A stretch of 64,000 nucleotides of DNA from NCBI RefSeq assembly GCF_932526225.1, contig NC_064045.1, positions 8,558,138-8,622,137 on the forward strand. Direction: 5' to 3'. Under the pieces are notes generated by a model that was not told the DNA's origin, searched no databases, and saw only the letters and a program-made list of their open reading frames with translations. Positions 34,801 to 49,800 of this stretch are shown here, in pieces. Position 1 is the first letter of the stretch. Each line of letters starts with the position of its first letter. The position numbers were made by a program, and so were the translations under genes. Origin of the DNA: Nematostella vectensis (Eukaryota > Cnidaria > Anthozoa > Actiniaria > Edwardsiidae).

Positions 34801-37800
34801 ATAATGGCATAATAATGGTGGTAATGCAGATGGAAGCTGTAATATCTGTTACCCTCCATTAATCATAGGTGCAGCCTTCACAAGATTCCAGACACTGCGT
34901 CTACAGAAAGTCTTTCCTGGTTTCCTTAGCGACCAGCTCATCAGCTATGGCAGCTGCCAATTCCCAACGCTTGGATTCGTAGTTGAGAGGGTGAGTTGAT
35001 AAACATTTATTCCTCATAACACTGGCCTCCAAAATAATAGAGTTGTGAGGGGTTTCACCAATAGATGGCATGCTCTAAGAAATCATACGACTTTTTGGGT
35101 GGCAAACTCACATACACTTTGGCTTTTAGCAGCTGAATAACAACAACAAATGGCGACTTATTCAGTGCTTACGAATCAGCCAGGAAGTTTCTTCTTCAGA
35201 AAGGCCTTTTTTTCAATTGAAAGACCATTTTCCGTTACTCTGGTATGACGGTTGCGGTCATTTTTGAGTATATTTTGGCTTGATTTTGCCACTCAAAAAG
35301 TTGAATGCTCGGTTAGTGCAAGTCACCTATTCTGCATCATACTGCATGTCTATGACCAGAAGATGATGAATCTTATTGTGTCTAAGATTGCCATTGAAAT
35401 CTACAAATACATTGAAAATAATAAAAAAAAGTGAAAGCAATAAAATGCTGTTTTTGTTGCTGTAATCCCTTAATAAATAAATAAATAACACAAGGTTGAA
35501 ATTATATGTTTTACTGCACTTCTGTGAAAACAGAGAAGAGTAGCAGACGCTTTTAGTAATAGCCCACCATCGGAGCAAAAGAGAGGGGGCTGTATAGTGT
35601 AGTATGTGAACAAGCAGATGCTGCAGCAGCGCCTCATCTAGGGGTACTTGTGCGCCTCATCTAGGGGTACTTGTGCACCTCATCTAGGGGTACTTGTGCA
35701 CCTCATCTAGGGGTACTTGTGCACCTCATCTAGGGGTACTTGTGCGCCTCATCTAGGGGTACTTGTGCACCTCATCTAGGGGTACTTCATCTAGGGGTAC
35801 TTGTGCACCTCATCTAGGGGTACTTGTGCACCTCATCTAGGGGTACTTGTGCACCTCATCTAGGGGTACTTCATCTAGGGGTACTTGTGCACCTCATCTA
35901 GGGGTACTTGTGCACCTCATCTAGGGGTACTTGTTCACCTCATCTAGGGGTACTTCATCTAGGGGTACTTGTGCACCTCATCTAGGGGTACTTGTGCACC
36001 TCATCTAGGGGTACTTGTGCACCTCATCTAGGGGTACTTGTGCACCTCATCTAGGGGTACTTGTGCACCTCATCTAGGGGTACTTGTGCGCCTCATCTAG
36101 GGGTACTTGTGCGCCTCATCTAGGGGTACTTGTGCTCCTCATCTAGGGGTACTTGTGCGCCTCATCTAGGGGTACTTGTGCACCTCATCTAGGGGTACTT
36201 GTGCACCTCATCTAGGGGTACTTGTGCACCTCATCTAGGGGTACTTGTGCACCTCATCTAGGGGTACTTGTGCACCTCATCTAGGGGTACTTGTGCACCT
36301 CATCTAGGGGTACTTGTGCGCCTCATCTAGGGGTACTTGTGCACCTCATCTAGGGGTACTTGTGCACCTCATCTAGGGGTACTTGTGCACCTCATCTAGG
36401 GGTACTTGTGCGCCTCATCTAGGGGTACTTGTGCACCCCATCTAGGGGTACTTGTGCACCTCATCTAGGGGTACTTGTGCACCTCATCTAGGGGTACTTG
36501 TGCACCTCATCTAGGGGTACTTGTGCACCTCATCTAGGGGTACTTGTGCGCCTCATCTAGGGGTACTTGTGCACCTCATCTAGGGGTACTTCATCTAGGG
36601 GTACTTGTGCACCTCATCTAGGGGTACTTGTGCACCTCATCTAGGGGTACTTGTGCACCTCATCTAGGGGTACTTCATCTAGGGGTACTTGTGCACCTCA
36701 TCTAGGGGTACTTGTTCACCTCATCTAGGGGTACTTCATCTAGGGGTACTTGTGCACCTCATCTAGGGGTACTTGTGCACCTCATCTAGGGGTACTTGTG
36801 CACCTCATCTAGGGGTACTTGTGCACCTCATCTAGGGGTACTTGTGCACCTCATCTAGGGGTACTTGTGCACCTCATCTAGGGGTACTTGTGCACCTCAT
36901 CTAGGGGTACTTGTGCGCCTCATCTAGGGGTACTTGTGCGCCTCATCTAGGGGTACTTGTGCTCCTCATCTAGGGGTACTTGTGCGCCTCATCTAGGGGT
37001 ACTTGTGCACCTCATCTAGGGGTACTTGTGCACCTCATCTAGGGGTACTTGTGCACCTCATCTAGGGGTACTTGTGCACCTCATCTAGGGGTACTTGTGC
37101 ACCTCATCTAGGGGTACTTGTGCACCTCATCTAGGGGTACTTGTGCGCCTCATCTAGGGGTACTTGTGCGCCTCATCTAGGGGTACTTGTGCACCTCATC
37201 TAGGGGTACTTGTGCACCTCATCTAGGGGTACTTGTGCGCCTCATCTAGGGGTACTTGTGCACCCCATCTAGGGGTACTTGTGCACCTCATCTAGGGGTA
37301 CTTGTGCGCCTCATCTAGGGGTACTTGTGCGCCTCATCTAGGGGTACTTGTGCGCCTCATCTAAGGGTACTTGTGTACCTCATCTAGGGGTACTTGTGCA
37401 CTGTTCAATCACCTCATCTAGGGGTACTTCATCTAGGGGTACTTGTGCACCTCATCTAGGGGTACTTGTGCACCCCATCTAGGGGTACTTGTGCACCTCA
37501 TCTAGGGGTACTTGTTCACCTCATCTAGGGGTACTTGTTCACCTCATCTAGGGGTACTTGTGCACCTTATCTAGGGGTACTTGTGCACCTCATCTAGGGG
37601 TACTTGTGCACCCCATCTAGGGGTACTTGTGCGCCTCATCTAGGGGTACTTGTGCGCCTCATCTAGGGGTACTTGTGCGCCTCATCTAGAGGTACTTGTG
37701 CACCTCATCTAGGGGTACTTGTGCACCTCATCTAGGGGTACTTGTGCACCTCATCTAGGGGTACTTGTGCGCCTCATCTAGGGGTACTTGTGCGCCTCAT

Positions 37801-40800
37801 CTAGGGGTACTTGTGCGCCTCATCTAGGGGTACTTGTGCGCCTCATCTAGAGGTACTTGTGCACCTCATCTAGGGGTACTTGTGCACCTCATCTAGGGGT
37901 ACTTGTGCACCTCATCTAGGGGTACTTGTGCACCTCATCTAGGGGTACTTGTGCGCCTCATCTAGGGGTACTTGTGCGCCTCATCTAGGGGTACTTGTGT
38001 ACCTCATCTAGGGGTACTTGTGCACCTCATCTAGGGGTACTTGTGCACCTCATCTAGGGGTACTTGTGCACCTCATCTAGGGGTACTTGTGCGCCTCATC
38101 TAGGGGTACTTGTTCACCTCATCTAGGGGTACTTGTGCACCTCATCTAGGGGTACTTGTGCGCCTCATCTAGGGGTACTTGTGCACCTCATCTAGGGGTA
38201 CTTGTGCACCTCATCTAGGGGTACTTGTGCGCCTCATCTAGGGGTACTTGTGCACCTCATCTAGGGGTACTTGTTCACCTCATCTAGGGGTACTTGTGCG
38301 CCTCATCTAGGGGTACTTGTGCGCCTCATGTAGGGGTACTTGTGCACCTCATCTAGGGGTACTTGTGCACCTTATCTAGGGGTACTTGTGCACCTCATCT
38401 AGGGGTACTTGTGCGCCTCATCTAGGGGTACTTGTTCACCTCATCTAGGGGTACTTGTGCACCTCATCTAGGGGTACTTGTGCACCTCATCTAGGGGTAC
38501 TTGTGCACCTTATCTAGGGGTACTTGTGCGCCTCATCTAGGGGTACTTGTGCACCTCATCTAGGGGTACTTGTTCACCTCATCTAGGGGTACTTGTGCGC
38601 CTCATCTAGGGGTACTTGTGCGCCTCATCTAGGGGTACTTGTGCACCTCATCTAGGGGTACTTGTGCACCTCATCTAGGGGTACTTGTGCACCTCATCTA
38701 GGGGTACTTGTGCACCTCATCTAGGGGTACTTGTGCACCTCATCTAGGGGTACTTGTGCACCTCATCTAGGGGTACTTGTGCACCTCATCTAGGGGTACT
38801 TGTGCGCCTCATCTAGGGGTACTTGTGCACCTCATCTAGGGGTACTTGTGCACCTCATCTAGGGGTACTTGTGCACCTCATCTAGGGGTACTTGTGCACC
38901 TTATCTAGGGGTACTTGTGCACTTCATCTAGGGGTACTTGTGCACCTCATCTAGGGGTACTTGTGCACCTCATCTAGGGGTACTTGTGCACCTCATCTAG
39001 GGGTACTTGTGCACCTCATCTAGGGGTACTTGTGCACCTCATCTAGGGGTACTTGTGCACCTCATCTAGGGGTACTTGTGCACCTCATCTAGGGGTACTT
39101 GTGCACCTCATCTAGGGGTACTTGTGCACCTCATCTAGGGGTACTTGTGCACCTCATCTAGGGGTACTTGTGCACCTCATCTAGGGGTACTTGTGCACCT
39201 CATCTAGGGGTACTTGTGCACCTCATCTAGGGGTACTTGTGCGCCTCATCTAGGGGTACTTGTTCACCTCATCTAGGGGTACTTGTTCACCTCATCTAGG
39301 GGTACTTGTGCACCTCATCTAGGGGTACTTGTGCACCTCATCTAGGGGTACTTGTGCACCTCATCTAGAGGTACTTGTGCGCCTCATCTAGGGGTACTTG
39401 TGCGCCTCATCTAGGGGTATTTGTTCACCTCATCTAGGGGTACTTGTGCACCTCATCTAGGGGTACTTGTGCACCTCATCTAGGGGTACTTGTGCGCCTC
39501 ATCTAGGGGTACTTGTGCACCTCATCTAGGGGTACTTGTGCGCCTCATCTAGGGGTACTTGTGCGCCTCATCTAGGGGTACTTGTGCACCTCATCTAGGG
39601 GTACTTGTGCGCCTCATCTAGGGGTACTTGTTCACCTCATCTAGGGGTACTTGTGCACCTCATCTAGGGGTACTTGTGCACCTCATCTAGGGGTACTTGT
39701 GCGCCTCATCTAGGGGTACTTGTGCACCTCATCTAGGGGTACTTGTGCACCTCATCTAGGGGTACTTGTGCACCTCATCTAGGGGTACTTGTGCACCTCA
39801 TCTAGGGGTACTTGTGCACCTCATCTAGGGGTACTTGTTCACCTCATCTAGGGGTACTTGTGCGCCTCATCTAGGGGTACTTGTGCGCCTCATCTAGGGG
39901 TACTTGTGCACCTCATCTAGGGGTACTTGTGCGCCTCATCTAGGGGTACTTGTGCACCTCATCTAGGGGTACTTGTGCACCTTTGTTGGCTAGCACAGTT
40001 GTAGTGATTATAAATGCCCAATAATTTGTTCTTCTCTTTTTTTATCTCAATATAGAGATCTTTGATTTTCTTTTTTTTTTTTTTAGTATAAACAGGTTCA
40101 ACAGTTTGTGCCGGAACAGTTCTTCAAAATCAAAGGTTAGAATCAGCTACTCGACATATAACATACAGTAACAGTAAAAGAGTGAGTGAGTGAGTCGGCA
40201 ATAAGGAAAACAGTTTAAACTTATCTGTTTTGTAAATATTATTTTTAATTGATGGTGACAGTGACGGTCATGCTCATGGTGATGGTCATGGTCATGGTGG
40301 TGGTGATGGTCATGGTCATGGTCATGGTCATGGTCATGGTCATGGTCATGGTGACGGTGATGGTCATGGTCATGGTCATGGTGATGGTCATGGTGACGGT
40401 GACGGTCATGGTCATGGTCATGGTCATGGTGACGGTGATGGTCATGGTGACGGTGATGGTCATGGTGACGGTGATGGTCATGGTGATGGTCATGGTCATG
40501 GTCATGGTGATGGTCATGGTGACGGTGACGGTCATGGTCATGGTCATGGTCATGGTCATGGTCATGGTGACGGTCATGGTGACGGTCATGGTCATGGTGA
40601 CGGTGATGGTCATGGTGATGGTCATGGTCATGGTCATGGTGATGGTCATGGTGACGGTGACGGTCATGGTCATGGTCATGGTCATGGTCATGGTGACGGT
40701 GATGGTCATGGTGACGGTGATGGTCATGGTGACGGTGATGGTCATGGTGACGGTGATGGTCATGGTGATGGTCATGGTCATGGTCATGGTGATGGTCATG

Positions 40801-43800
40801 GTGACGGTGACGGTCATGGTCATGGTCGTGGTCATGGTCATGGTCATGGTCATGGTCATGGTGACGGTCATGGTCATGGTCATGGTCATGGTCATGGTCA
40901 TGGTGGTGATGATGGTGATGGTAAACGTTTCTGTTTTGTAAATATCACCTTTTATTGAGCAACTCTATTTATATCCTTTGTAGTTTCCCATGAGACACCA
41001 GATGGTCAAGTAGACTTTGTCTGGAAAAGGTGGGTATGTTTATTTTTCTCCACCATGCTGGTGCAGAAGGCAGAGAGAAGCTCCAAATCAAGTGTGTGTT
41101 GTTAATAAGCACTGTCACAAAGGTTTATTGCATCCCCAGTTGTTATTTTACACCCTTTTGTAACACGAGAAAAGACTTCAAATCACTTGTGACAATCTTC
41201 TGATGGCCTGAACTCATAAAAGTCCCAAGCCAGAGCCAAGATGTCAAAGGAGTCCAGAGACTGTACGGGTTTGTCAACTACTCTACAAACCTGGGACACA
41301 GCTTGAAAAGCCAACAAGCTAACATGCTAGGCCACCAAGCTTTGACACAGTGCTATAGCCTCCCGACAGTTCTTACAATACTTTTACTATGTCCTGTTTT
41401 CTTGTCCTTTAACAGAGGCCGGTTATTCCATCGATTGCCTTGTCTTATCCTCTACCAAATGTGTCTAGAGGTAAGTGTATGTATAACATCATTTGTGTTT
41501 AAAGCTCTCTCTGTTTGTATAAAATACGTATTATGTAATTATGTTGTAGAGCCCTACTGCTAAGGTGCTGAGTACATCTTCGCGGCCGAAAAGCAAGTGG
41601 CGACCACTACCACTGGACACTGTGGTATGATCTCTTGCTGAGGGTATCCCCTACTCTATACTATTCCTGATATTTTTTACTCCTGTCTCTTGTAGGAGCT
41701 TGAGAAGCTTGCATCACGGAAGCTTCATATCAATGCAAAAGAAACCATGAAGATTGCAGAGAAGCTCTACACACAAGGGTAAAAAAAACTATTATTATAA
41801 CTTCGGCGAGCATTGTGGCATATAAGCCAATGAGAGGGCGAGAAAATTGCAGCGAGCCAATCAGAAGGAAGCAGAAATTCCCGCAATTAATTCAAACAGC
41901 TTGTCGCAATGTTTGCCGTGTTTGGTTGTGTTTTGACAACTACCAAAAAACAATCAGGAAAACATGGCTGAACACGACTCACAATCTTCTCAGCTCGATG
42001 AGGAGGAGCTTAAAAAAATGGAAGAAGCGCTTGGGCTAAAATGAGCTAGAGTCCGGCCCAAAACATATTTACGCCCACGAACATCAACTATATTGTTATA
42101 TTACCATAAAACTATATTATTATTCTTAAGGGACCCCTTGCCAGCCACACCTTTGTTATTGTTTTTATTCAACATTAGAAAGAAAATTATGTGATTAAAC
42201 TTCAAAATAACTACAAACCAGAAGAACCCAACATACCAGACAAACCAAACGAACTACACAAACCAAAAATATCAGGCAAACCTGATGAACCACGTAATCA
42301 GTTGAAAAAAACATACCAGACGAACCAAAAAAAAATGCACAAAGCAAACATACTAAGTAAACCAGATGAACCACACAAATCAGGTGAACTACGTAAAGTA
42401 AACATGCCACATGAACCACACAAACTAGGCAAACCAATATAGGTACCAGGCAAACTAGACGAACCACGTAAATTAGGTGAACTACACAAACCAAACATCC
42501 CAAGCACACCAGACGAACCACCTAAACCAGGCATACCATGCACACCAGACAAACCACATAAACCAGACATACCATGCACACCAGACGAACCACATAAACC
42601 AGACATACCATGCACACCAGACGAACCATATAAACCAGACAGACCATGCACACCAGACGAACCACATAAACCGGACATACCATGCACACCAGATGAACCA
42701 CATAAACCAGACATACCATGCACACCAGACGAACCATATAAACCAGACATACCATGCACACCAGACAAACCACATAAACCAGACAAACCATGCACACCAG
42801 ACAAACCACCTAAACCAGACATACCATGCACACCAGACAAACCACATAAACCAGACATACCATGCACACCAGACAAACCACATAAACCAGACATACCATG
42901 CACACCAGACAAATCACATAAACCAGACAAACCATGCACACCAGACAAACCACATAAACCAGACATACCATGCACACCAGACAAACCACATAAACCAGAC
43001 ATACCATGCACACCAGACAAACACCTAAACCAGACATACCATGCACACCAGACGAACCACATAAACCAGACATACCATGCACACCAGACAAACCATATAA
43101 ACCAGACATACCATGCACACCAGACAAACCACATAAACCAGACATACCATGCACACCAGACGAACCACATAAACCAGACATACCATGCACACCAGACAAA
43201 CCACCTAAACCAGACACACCATGCACACCAGACGAACCACATAAACCAGACATACCATGCACACCAGACAAACCACCTAAACCAGACACACCATGCACAC
43301 CAGACGAACCACATAAACCAGACATACCATGCACACCAGACAAACCATATAAACCAGACACACCATGCACACCAGACAAACCACATAAACCAGACATACC
43401 ATGCACACCAGACAAACCACATAAACCAGACATACCATGCACACCAGACGAACCACATAAGCCAGACATACCATGCACACCAGACAAACCACCTAAACCA
43501 GACACACCATGCACACCAGACAAACCACATAAACCAGACATACCATGCACACCAGACAAACCATATAAACCAGACATACCATGCACACCAGACAAACCAC
43601 ATAAACCAGACATACCATGCACACCAGACGAACCACATAAACCAGACATACCATGCACACCAGACGAACCACCTAAACCAGACATACCATGCACACCAGA
43701 CGAACCACCTAAACCAGACATACCATGCACACCAGACAAACCATATAAACCAGACATACCATGCACACCAGACGAACCACATAAACCAGACATACCATGC

Positions 43801-46800
43801 ACACCAGACGAACCACATAAACCAGACATACCATGCACACCAGACGAACCACCTAAACCAGACATACCATGCACACCAGACGAACCACCTAAACCAGACA
43901 TACCATGCACACCAGACAAACCACCTAAACCAGACAAACCATGCACACCAGACAAACCACATAAACCAGACATACCATGCACACCAGACAAGCCACATAA
44001 ACCAGACATACCATGCACACCAGACAAACCACCTAAACCAGACATACCATGCACACCAGACAAACCATATAAACCAGACATACCATGCACACCAGACAAA
44101 CCATATAAACCAGACATACCATGCACACCAGACGAACCACCTAAACCAGACATACCATGCACACCAGACAAACCATATAAACCAGACATACCATGCACAC
44201 CAGACAAACCATATAAACCAGACATACCATGCACACCAGACAAACCACATAAACCAGACATACCATGCACACCAGACAAACCACATAAACCAGACATACC
44301 ATGTACACCAGACAAACCACCTAAACCAGACATACCATGCACACCAGACAAACCATATAAACCAGACATACCATGCACACCAGACGAACCACCTAAACCA
44401 GACATACCATGCACACCAGACAAACCACCTAAACCAGACATACCATGCACACCAGACAAACCATATAAACCAGACATACCATGCACACCCGGCGAACCAC
44501 CTAAACCAGACAAACCATGCACACCAGACAAACCACATAAACCAGACATACCATGCACACCAGACAAACCACATAAACCAGACATACCATGCACACCAGA
44601 CAAACCACATAAACCAGACATACCATGCACACCAGACAAACCACATAAACCAGACATACCATGCACACCAGACAAACCATATAAACCAGACATACCATGC
44701 ACACCAGACAAACCACATAAACCAGACATACCATGTACACCAGACAAACCACCTAAACCAGACATACCATGCACACCAGACAAACCATATAAACCAGACA
44801 TACCATGCACACCAGACGAACCACCTAAACCAGACATACCATGCACACCAGACAAACCACCTAAACCAGACATACCATGCACACCAGACAAACCATATAA
44901 ACCAGACATACCATGCACACCAGACGAACCACCTAAACCAGACAAACCATGCACACCAGACAAACCACATAAACCAGACATACCATGCACACCAGACAAA
45001 CCACATAAACCAGACATACCATGCACACCAGACAAACCACATAAACCAGACATACCATGCACACCAGACGAACCATATAAACCGGACATACCATGCACAC
45101 CAGACAAACCATATAAACCGGACATACCATGCACACCAGACAAACCATATAAACCAGACATACCATGCACACCAGACAAACCACATAAACCAGACATACC
45201 ATGCAAACCAGACAAACCATATAAACCAGACATACCATGCACACCAGACGAACCACCTAAACCAGACATACCATGCACACCAGACAAACCACCTAAACCA
45301 GACATACCATGCACACCAGACAAACCATATAAACCAGACATACCATGCACACCAGACGAACCACCTAAACCAGACAAACCATGCACACCAGACAAACCAC
45401 ATAAACCAGACATACCATGCACACCAGACAAACCACATAAACCAGACATACCATGCACACCAGACAAACCACATAAACCAGACATACCATGCACACCAGA
45501 CAAACCACATAAACCAGACATACCATGCACACCAGACAAACCATATAAACCAGACATACCATGCACACCAGACGAACCATATAAACCGGACATACCATGC
45601 ACACCAGACAAACCATATAAACCGGACATACCATGCACACCAGACAAACCATATAAACCAGACATACCATGCACACCAGACAAACCACATAAACCAGACA
45701 TACCATGCAAACCAGACAAACCACATAAACCAGACATACCATGCACACCAGACAAACCATATAAACCAGACATACCATGCACACCAGACAAACCACCTAA
45801 ACCAGACATACCATGTACACCAGACAAACCATATAAACCAGACATACCATGCACACCAGACAAACCACATAAACCAGACATACCATGCACACAAGACAAA
45901 CCACATAAACCAGACATACCATGCACACCAGACAAACCACCTTAACCAGACATACCATGGACACCATACAAACCACATAAACCAGACATAGCATGCACAC
46001 CAGACAAACCATATAAACCAGACATACCATGCACACCAGACGAACCACATAAACCAGACATACCATGTACACCAGACGAACCACCTAAACCAGACATACC
46101 ATGCACACCAGATGAACCATATAAACCAGACATACCATGCACACCAGACAAACCATATAAACCAGACAAACCATGCACACCAGACAAACCACATAAACCA
46201 GACAAACCATGCAAACCAGACGAACCACCTAAACCAGACAAACCATGCACACCAGACAAACCACCTAAACCAGACATACCATGCACACCAGACAAACCAC
46301 ATAAACCAGACATACCATGCACACCAGACAAACCACATAAACCAGACATACCATGCACACAAGACAAACCACCTAAACCAGACATACCATGCACACCAGA
46401 CAAACCACATAAACCAGACATACCATGCAAACCAGACAAACCACCTAAACCAGACATACCATGCACACCAGACGAACCACCTAAACCAGACATACCATGC
46501 ACACCAGACAAACCACATAAACCAGACAAACCATGCACACCAGACAAACCATATAAACCAGACATACCATGCACACCAGACAAACCACCTAAACCAGACA
46601 TACCATACACACCAGACAAACCACCTAAACCAGACATACCATACACACCAGACAAACCACCTAAACCAGACATACCATGCACACCAGACGAACCACATAA
46701 ACCAGACATACCATGCACACCAGACAAACCACATAAACCAGACATACCATGCACACCAGACAAACCACATAAACCAGACATACCATGCACACCAGACAAA

Positions 46801-49800
46801 CCACATAAACCAGACATACCATGCACACCAGACAAACCACCTAAACCAGACATACCATGCACACCAGACAAACCACATAAACCAGACATACCATGCACAC
46901 CAGACAAACCACATAAACCAGACATACCATGCACACCAGACGAACCACATAAACCAGACATACCATGCACACCAGACGAACCACCTAAACCAGACATACC
47001 ATGCACACCAGACAAACCATATAAACCAGACATACCATGCACACCAGACAAACCACCTAAACCAGACATACCATGCACACCAGACAAACCACATAAACCA
47101 GACATACCATGCACACCAGACAAACCACATAAACCAGACAAACCATGCAAACCAGACAAACCATCTAAACCAGACATACCATGCACACCAGACAAACCAC
47201 ATAAACCAGACATACCATGCACACCAGACAAACCACATAAACCAGACATACCATGCACACCAGACAAACCACCTAAACCAGACATACCATGCACACCAGA
47301 CAAACCACATAAACCAGACATACCATGCACACCAGACAAACCACATAAACCAGACATACCATGCACACCAGACAAACCACATAAACCAGACATACCATGC
47401 AAACCAGACAAACCACATAAACCAGACATACCATGCACACCAGACAAACACCTAAACCCGACATACCATGCACACCAGACAAACCATATAAACCAGACAT
47501 ACCATGCACACCAGACAAACCATATAAACCAGACATACCATGCACACCAGACGAACCACCTAAACCAGACATACCATGCACACCAGACAAACCATATAAA
47601 CCAGACATACCATGCACACCTGACAAACCATATAAACCAGACATACCATGCACACCAGACGAACCACCTAAACCAGACAAACCATGCACACCAGACAAAC
47701 CACATAAACCAGACATACCATGCACACCAGACAAACCACATAAACCAGACATACCATGCACACCAGACAAACCACATAAACCAGACATACCATGCACACC
47801 AGACAAACCATATAAACCAGACATACCATGCACACCAGACAAACCATATAAACCAGACATACCATGCACACCAGACGAACCACCTAAACCAGACATACCA
47901 TGCACACAAGACGAACCACCTAAACCAGACATACCATGCACACCAGACAAACCATATAAACCAGACAGACCATGCACACCAGACGAACCATCTAAACCAG
48001 ACATACCATGCACACCAGACAAACCATATAAACCAGACAGACCATGCACACAAGACAAACCACATAAACCAGACATACCATGCACACCAGACAAACCAGG
48101 CATACAAGGCAAACAACAAGACCAACTAGCAAAATATGTAGTGATAAGTTGTATGATGCACCATGACTCTACCCTGGACATCAGCCAAATTCTTGTGCTT
48201 TAATTAGGATGTTCAGTAGATATAGTATTACTTATCCAAATACGGTGATGGAAGCTTTTTATAACTTGGTATTTTGCTGGAATTTGCAAAGCAGCTTTTT
48301 ATATTCATCTGCTACAGGTTTATTAGTTATCCTCGAACAGAGACCAATATGTTTCCATCCTCGCTTAACCTGGCTGAACTGGTGGAGAAGCAAGTCCAGG
48401 ATGCAAACTGGGGAGGTAATTTGATCAGCATTCCATGATGGTGCTATAGCCAGGGAGTATTCCGTGGTGGTACTATAGCCAGGAGATATTCTGTGATGGT
48501 ACTATAGCCAGGAGATATTTTGTGATGGTACTATAGCCAGGAGATATTCTGTGATGGTACTATAGCCAGGGGGTATTCTGTGATGGTACTATAGCCAGGA
48601 GATATTCTGTGATGGTACTATAGCCAGGGGGTATTCTGTGATGGTACTATAGCCAGGAGATATTCAGTGATGGTACTATAGCCAGGAGATATTCTGTGAT
48701 GGTACTATAGCCAGGGGGTATTCTGTGATGGTACTATAGCCAGGAGATATTCCATGATGGTACTATAGCCAGGGAGTATTCTGTGATGGTACTATAGCCA
48801 GGAGATATTCTGTGATGATACTATAGCCAGGAGATATTCTGTGATGGTACTACACAGGAGATATTCTGTGATGGTAAGCCAGGAGATATTCTGTGATGGT
48901 ACTATAACCAGGAGATATTCCGTGATGGTACTATAGCCAGGAGATATTCTGTGATGGTACTATAGCCAGGAGATATTCTGTGATGGTACTATAGCCAGGA
49001 GATATTCTGTGATGGTACTATAGCCAGGGGGTATTCTGTGATGGTACTATAGCCAGGAGATATTCCGTGATGGTACTATAGCCAGGAGATATTCTGTGAT
49101 GGTACTATAGCCAGGGGGTATTCTGTGATGGTACTATAGCCAGGAGATATTCAGTGATGGTACTATAGCCAGGAGATATTCTGTGATGGTACTATAGCCA
49201 GGGGGTATTCTGTGATGGTACTATAGCCAGGAGATATTCCATGATGGTACTATAGCCAGGGAGTATTCTGTGATGGTACTATAGCCAGGAGATATTCTGT
49301 GATGATACTATAGCCAGGAGATATTCTGTGATGGTACTACACAGGAGATATTCTGTGATGGTAAGCCAGGAGATATTCTGTGATGGTACTATAACCAGGA
49401 GATATTCCGTGATGGTACTATAGCCAGGAGATATTCTGTGATGGTACTATAGCCAGGAGATATTCTGTGATGGTACTATAGCCAGGAGATATTCTGTGAT
49501 GGTACTATAGCCAGGGGGTATTCTGTGATGGTACTATAGCCAGGAGATATTCCGTGATGGTACTATAGCCAGGAGATATTCTGTGATGGTACTATAGCCA
49601 GGAGATATTCTGTGATGGTACTATAGCCAGGGGGTATTCCGTGATGGTACTATAGCCAGGGGGTATTGTGATGGTAATATAGCCAGGAGATATTCTGTGA
49701 TGGTACAATAGCCAGGAGATATTCCGTGATGGTTCTATAGGCAGGAAGTATTCCGAGATGGTACTATAGCCAGGGGGTATTGTGATGGTACTATAGACAG

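Noticed and set aside
35622-39985. CRISPR-like array
   Set aside because: Units are head to tail with no spacers, in an intron of an animal gene. It is a minisatellite.
40245-40941. 218- and 230-codon ORFs (MTMTVT and MVMVTV)
   Set aside because: Translation of a hexanucleotide array, open on both strands by period alone.
42298-47451. 1717-codon minus-strand ORF and several other long ORFs (979, 1041, 727, 447 codons) in the 36-bp array
   Set aside because: The period is divisible by 3 and the unit lacks stops in five frames. Products are pure 12-residue repeats, and the array is inside TOP3A intron 13 between two well-supported exons.
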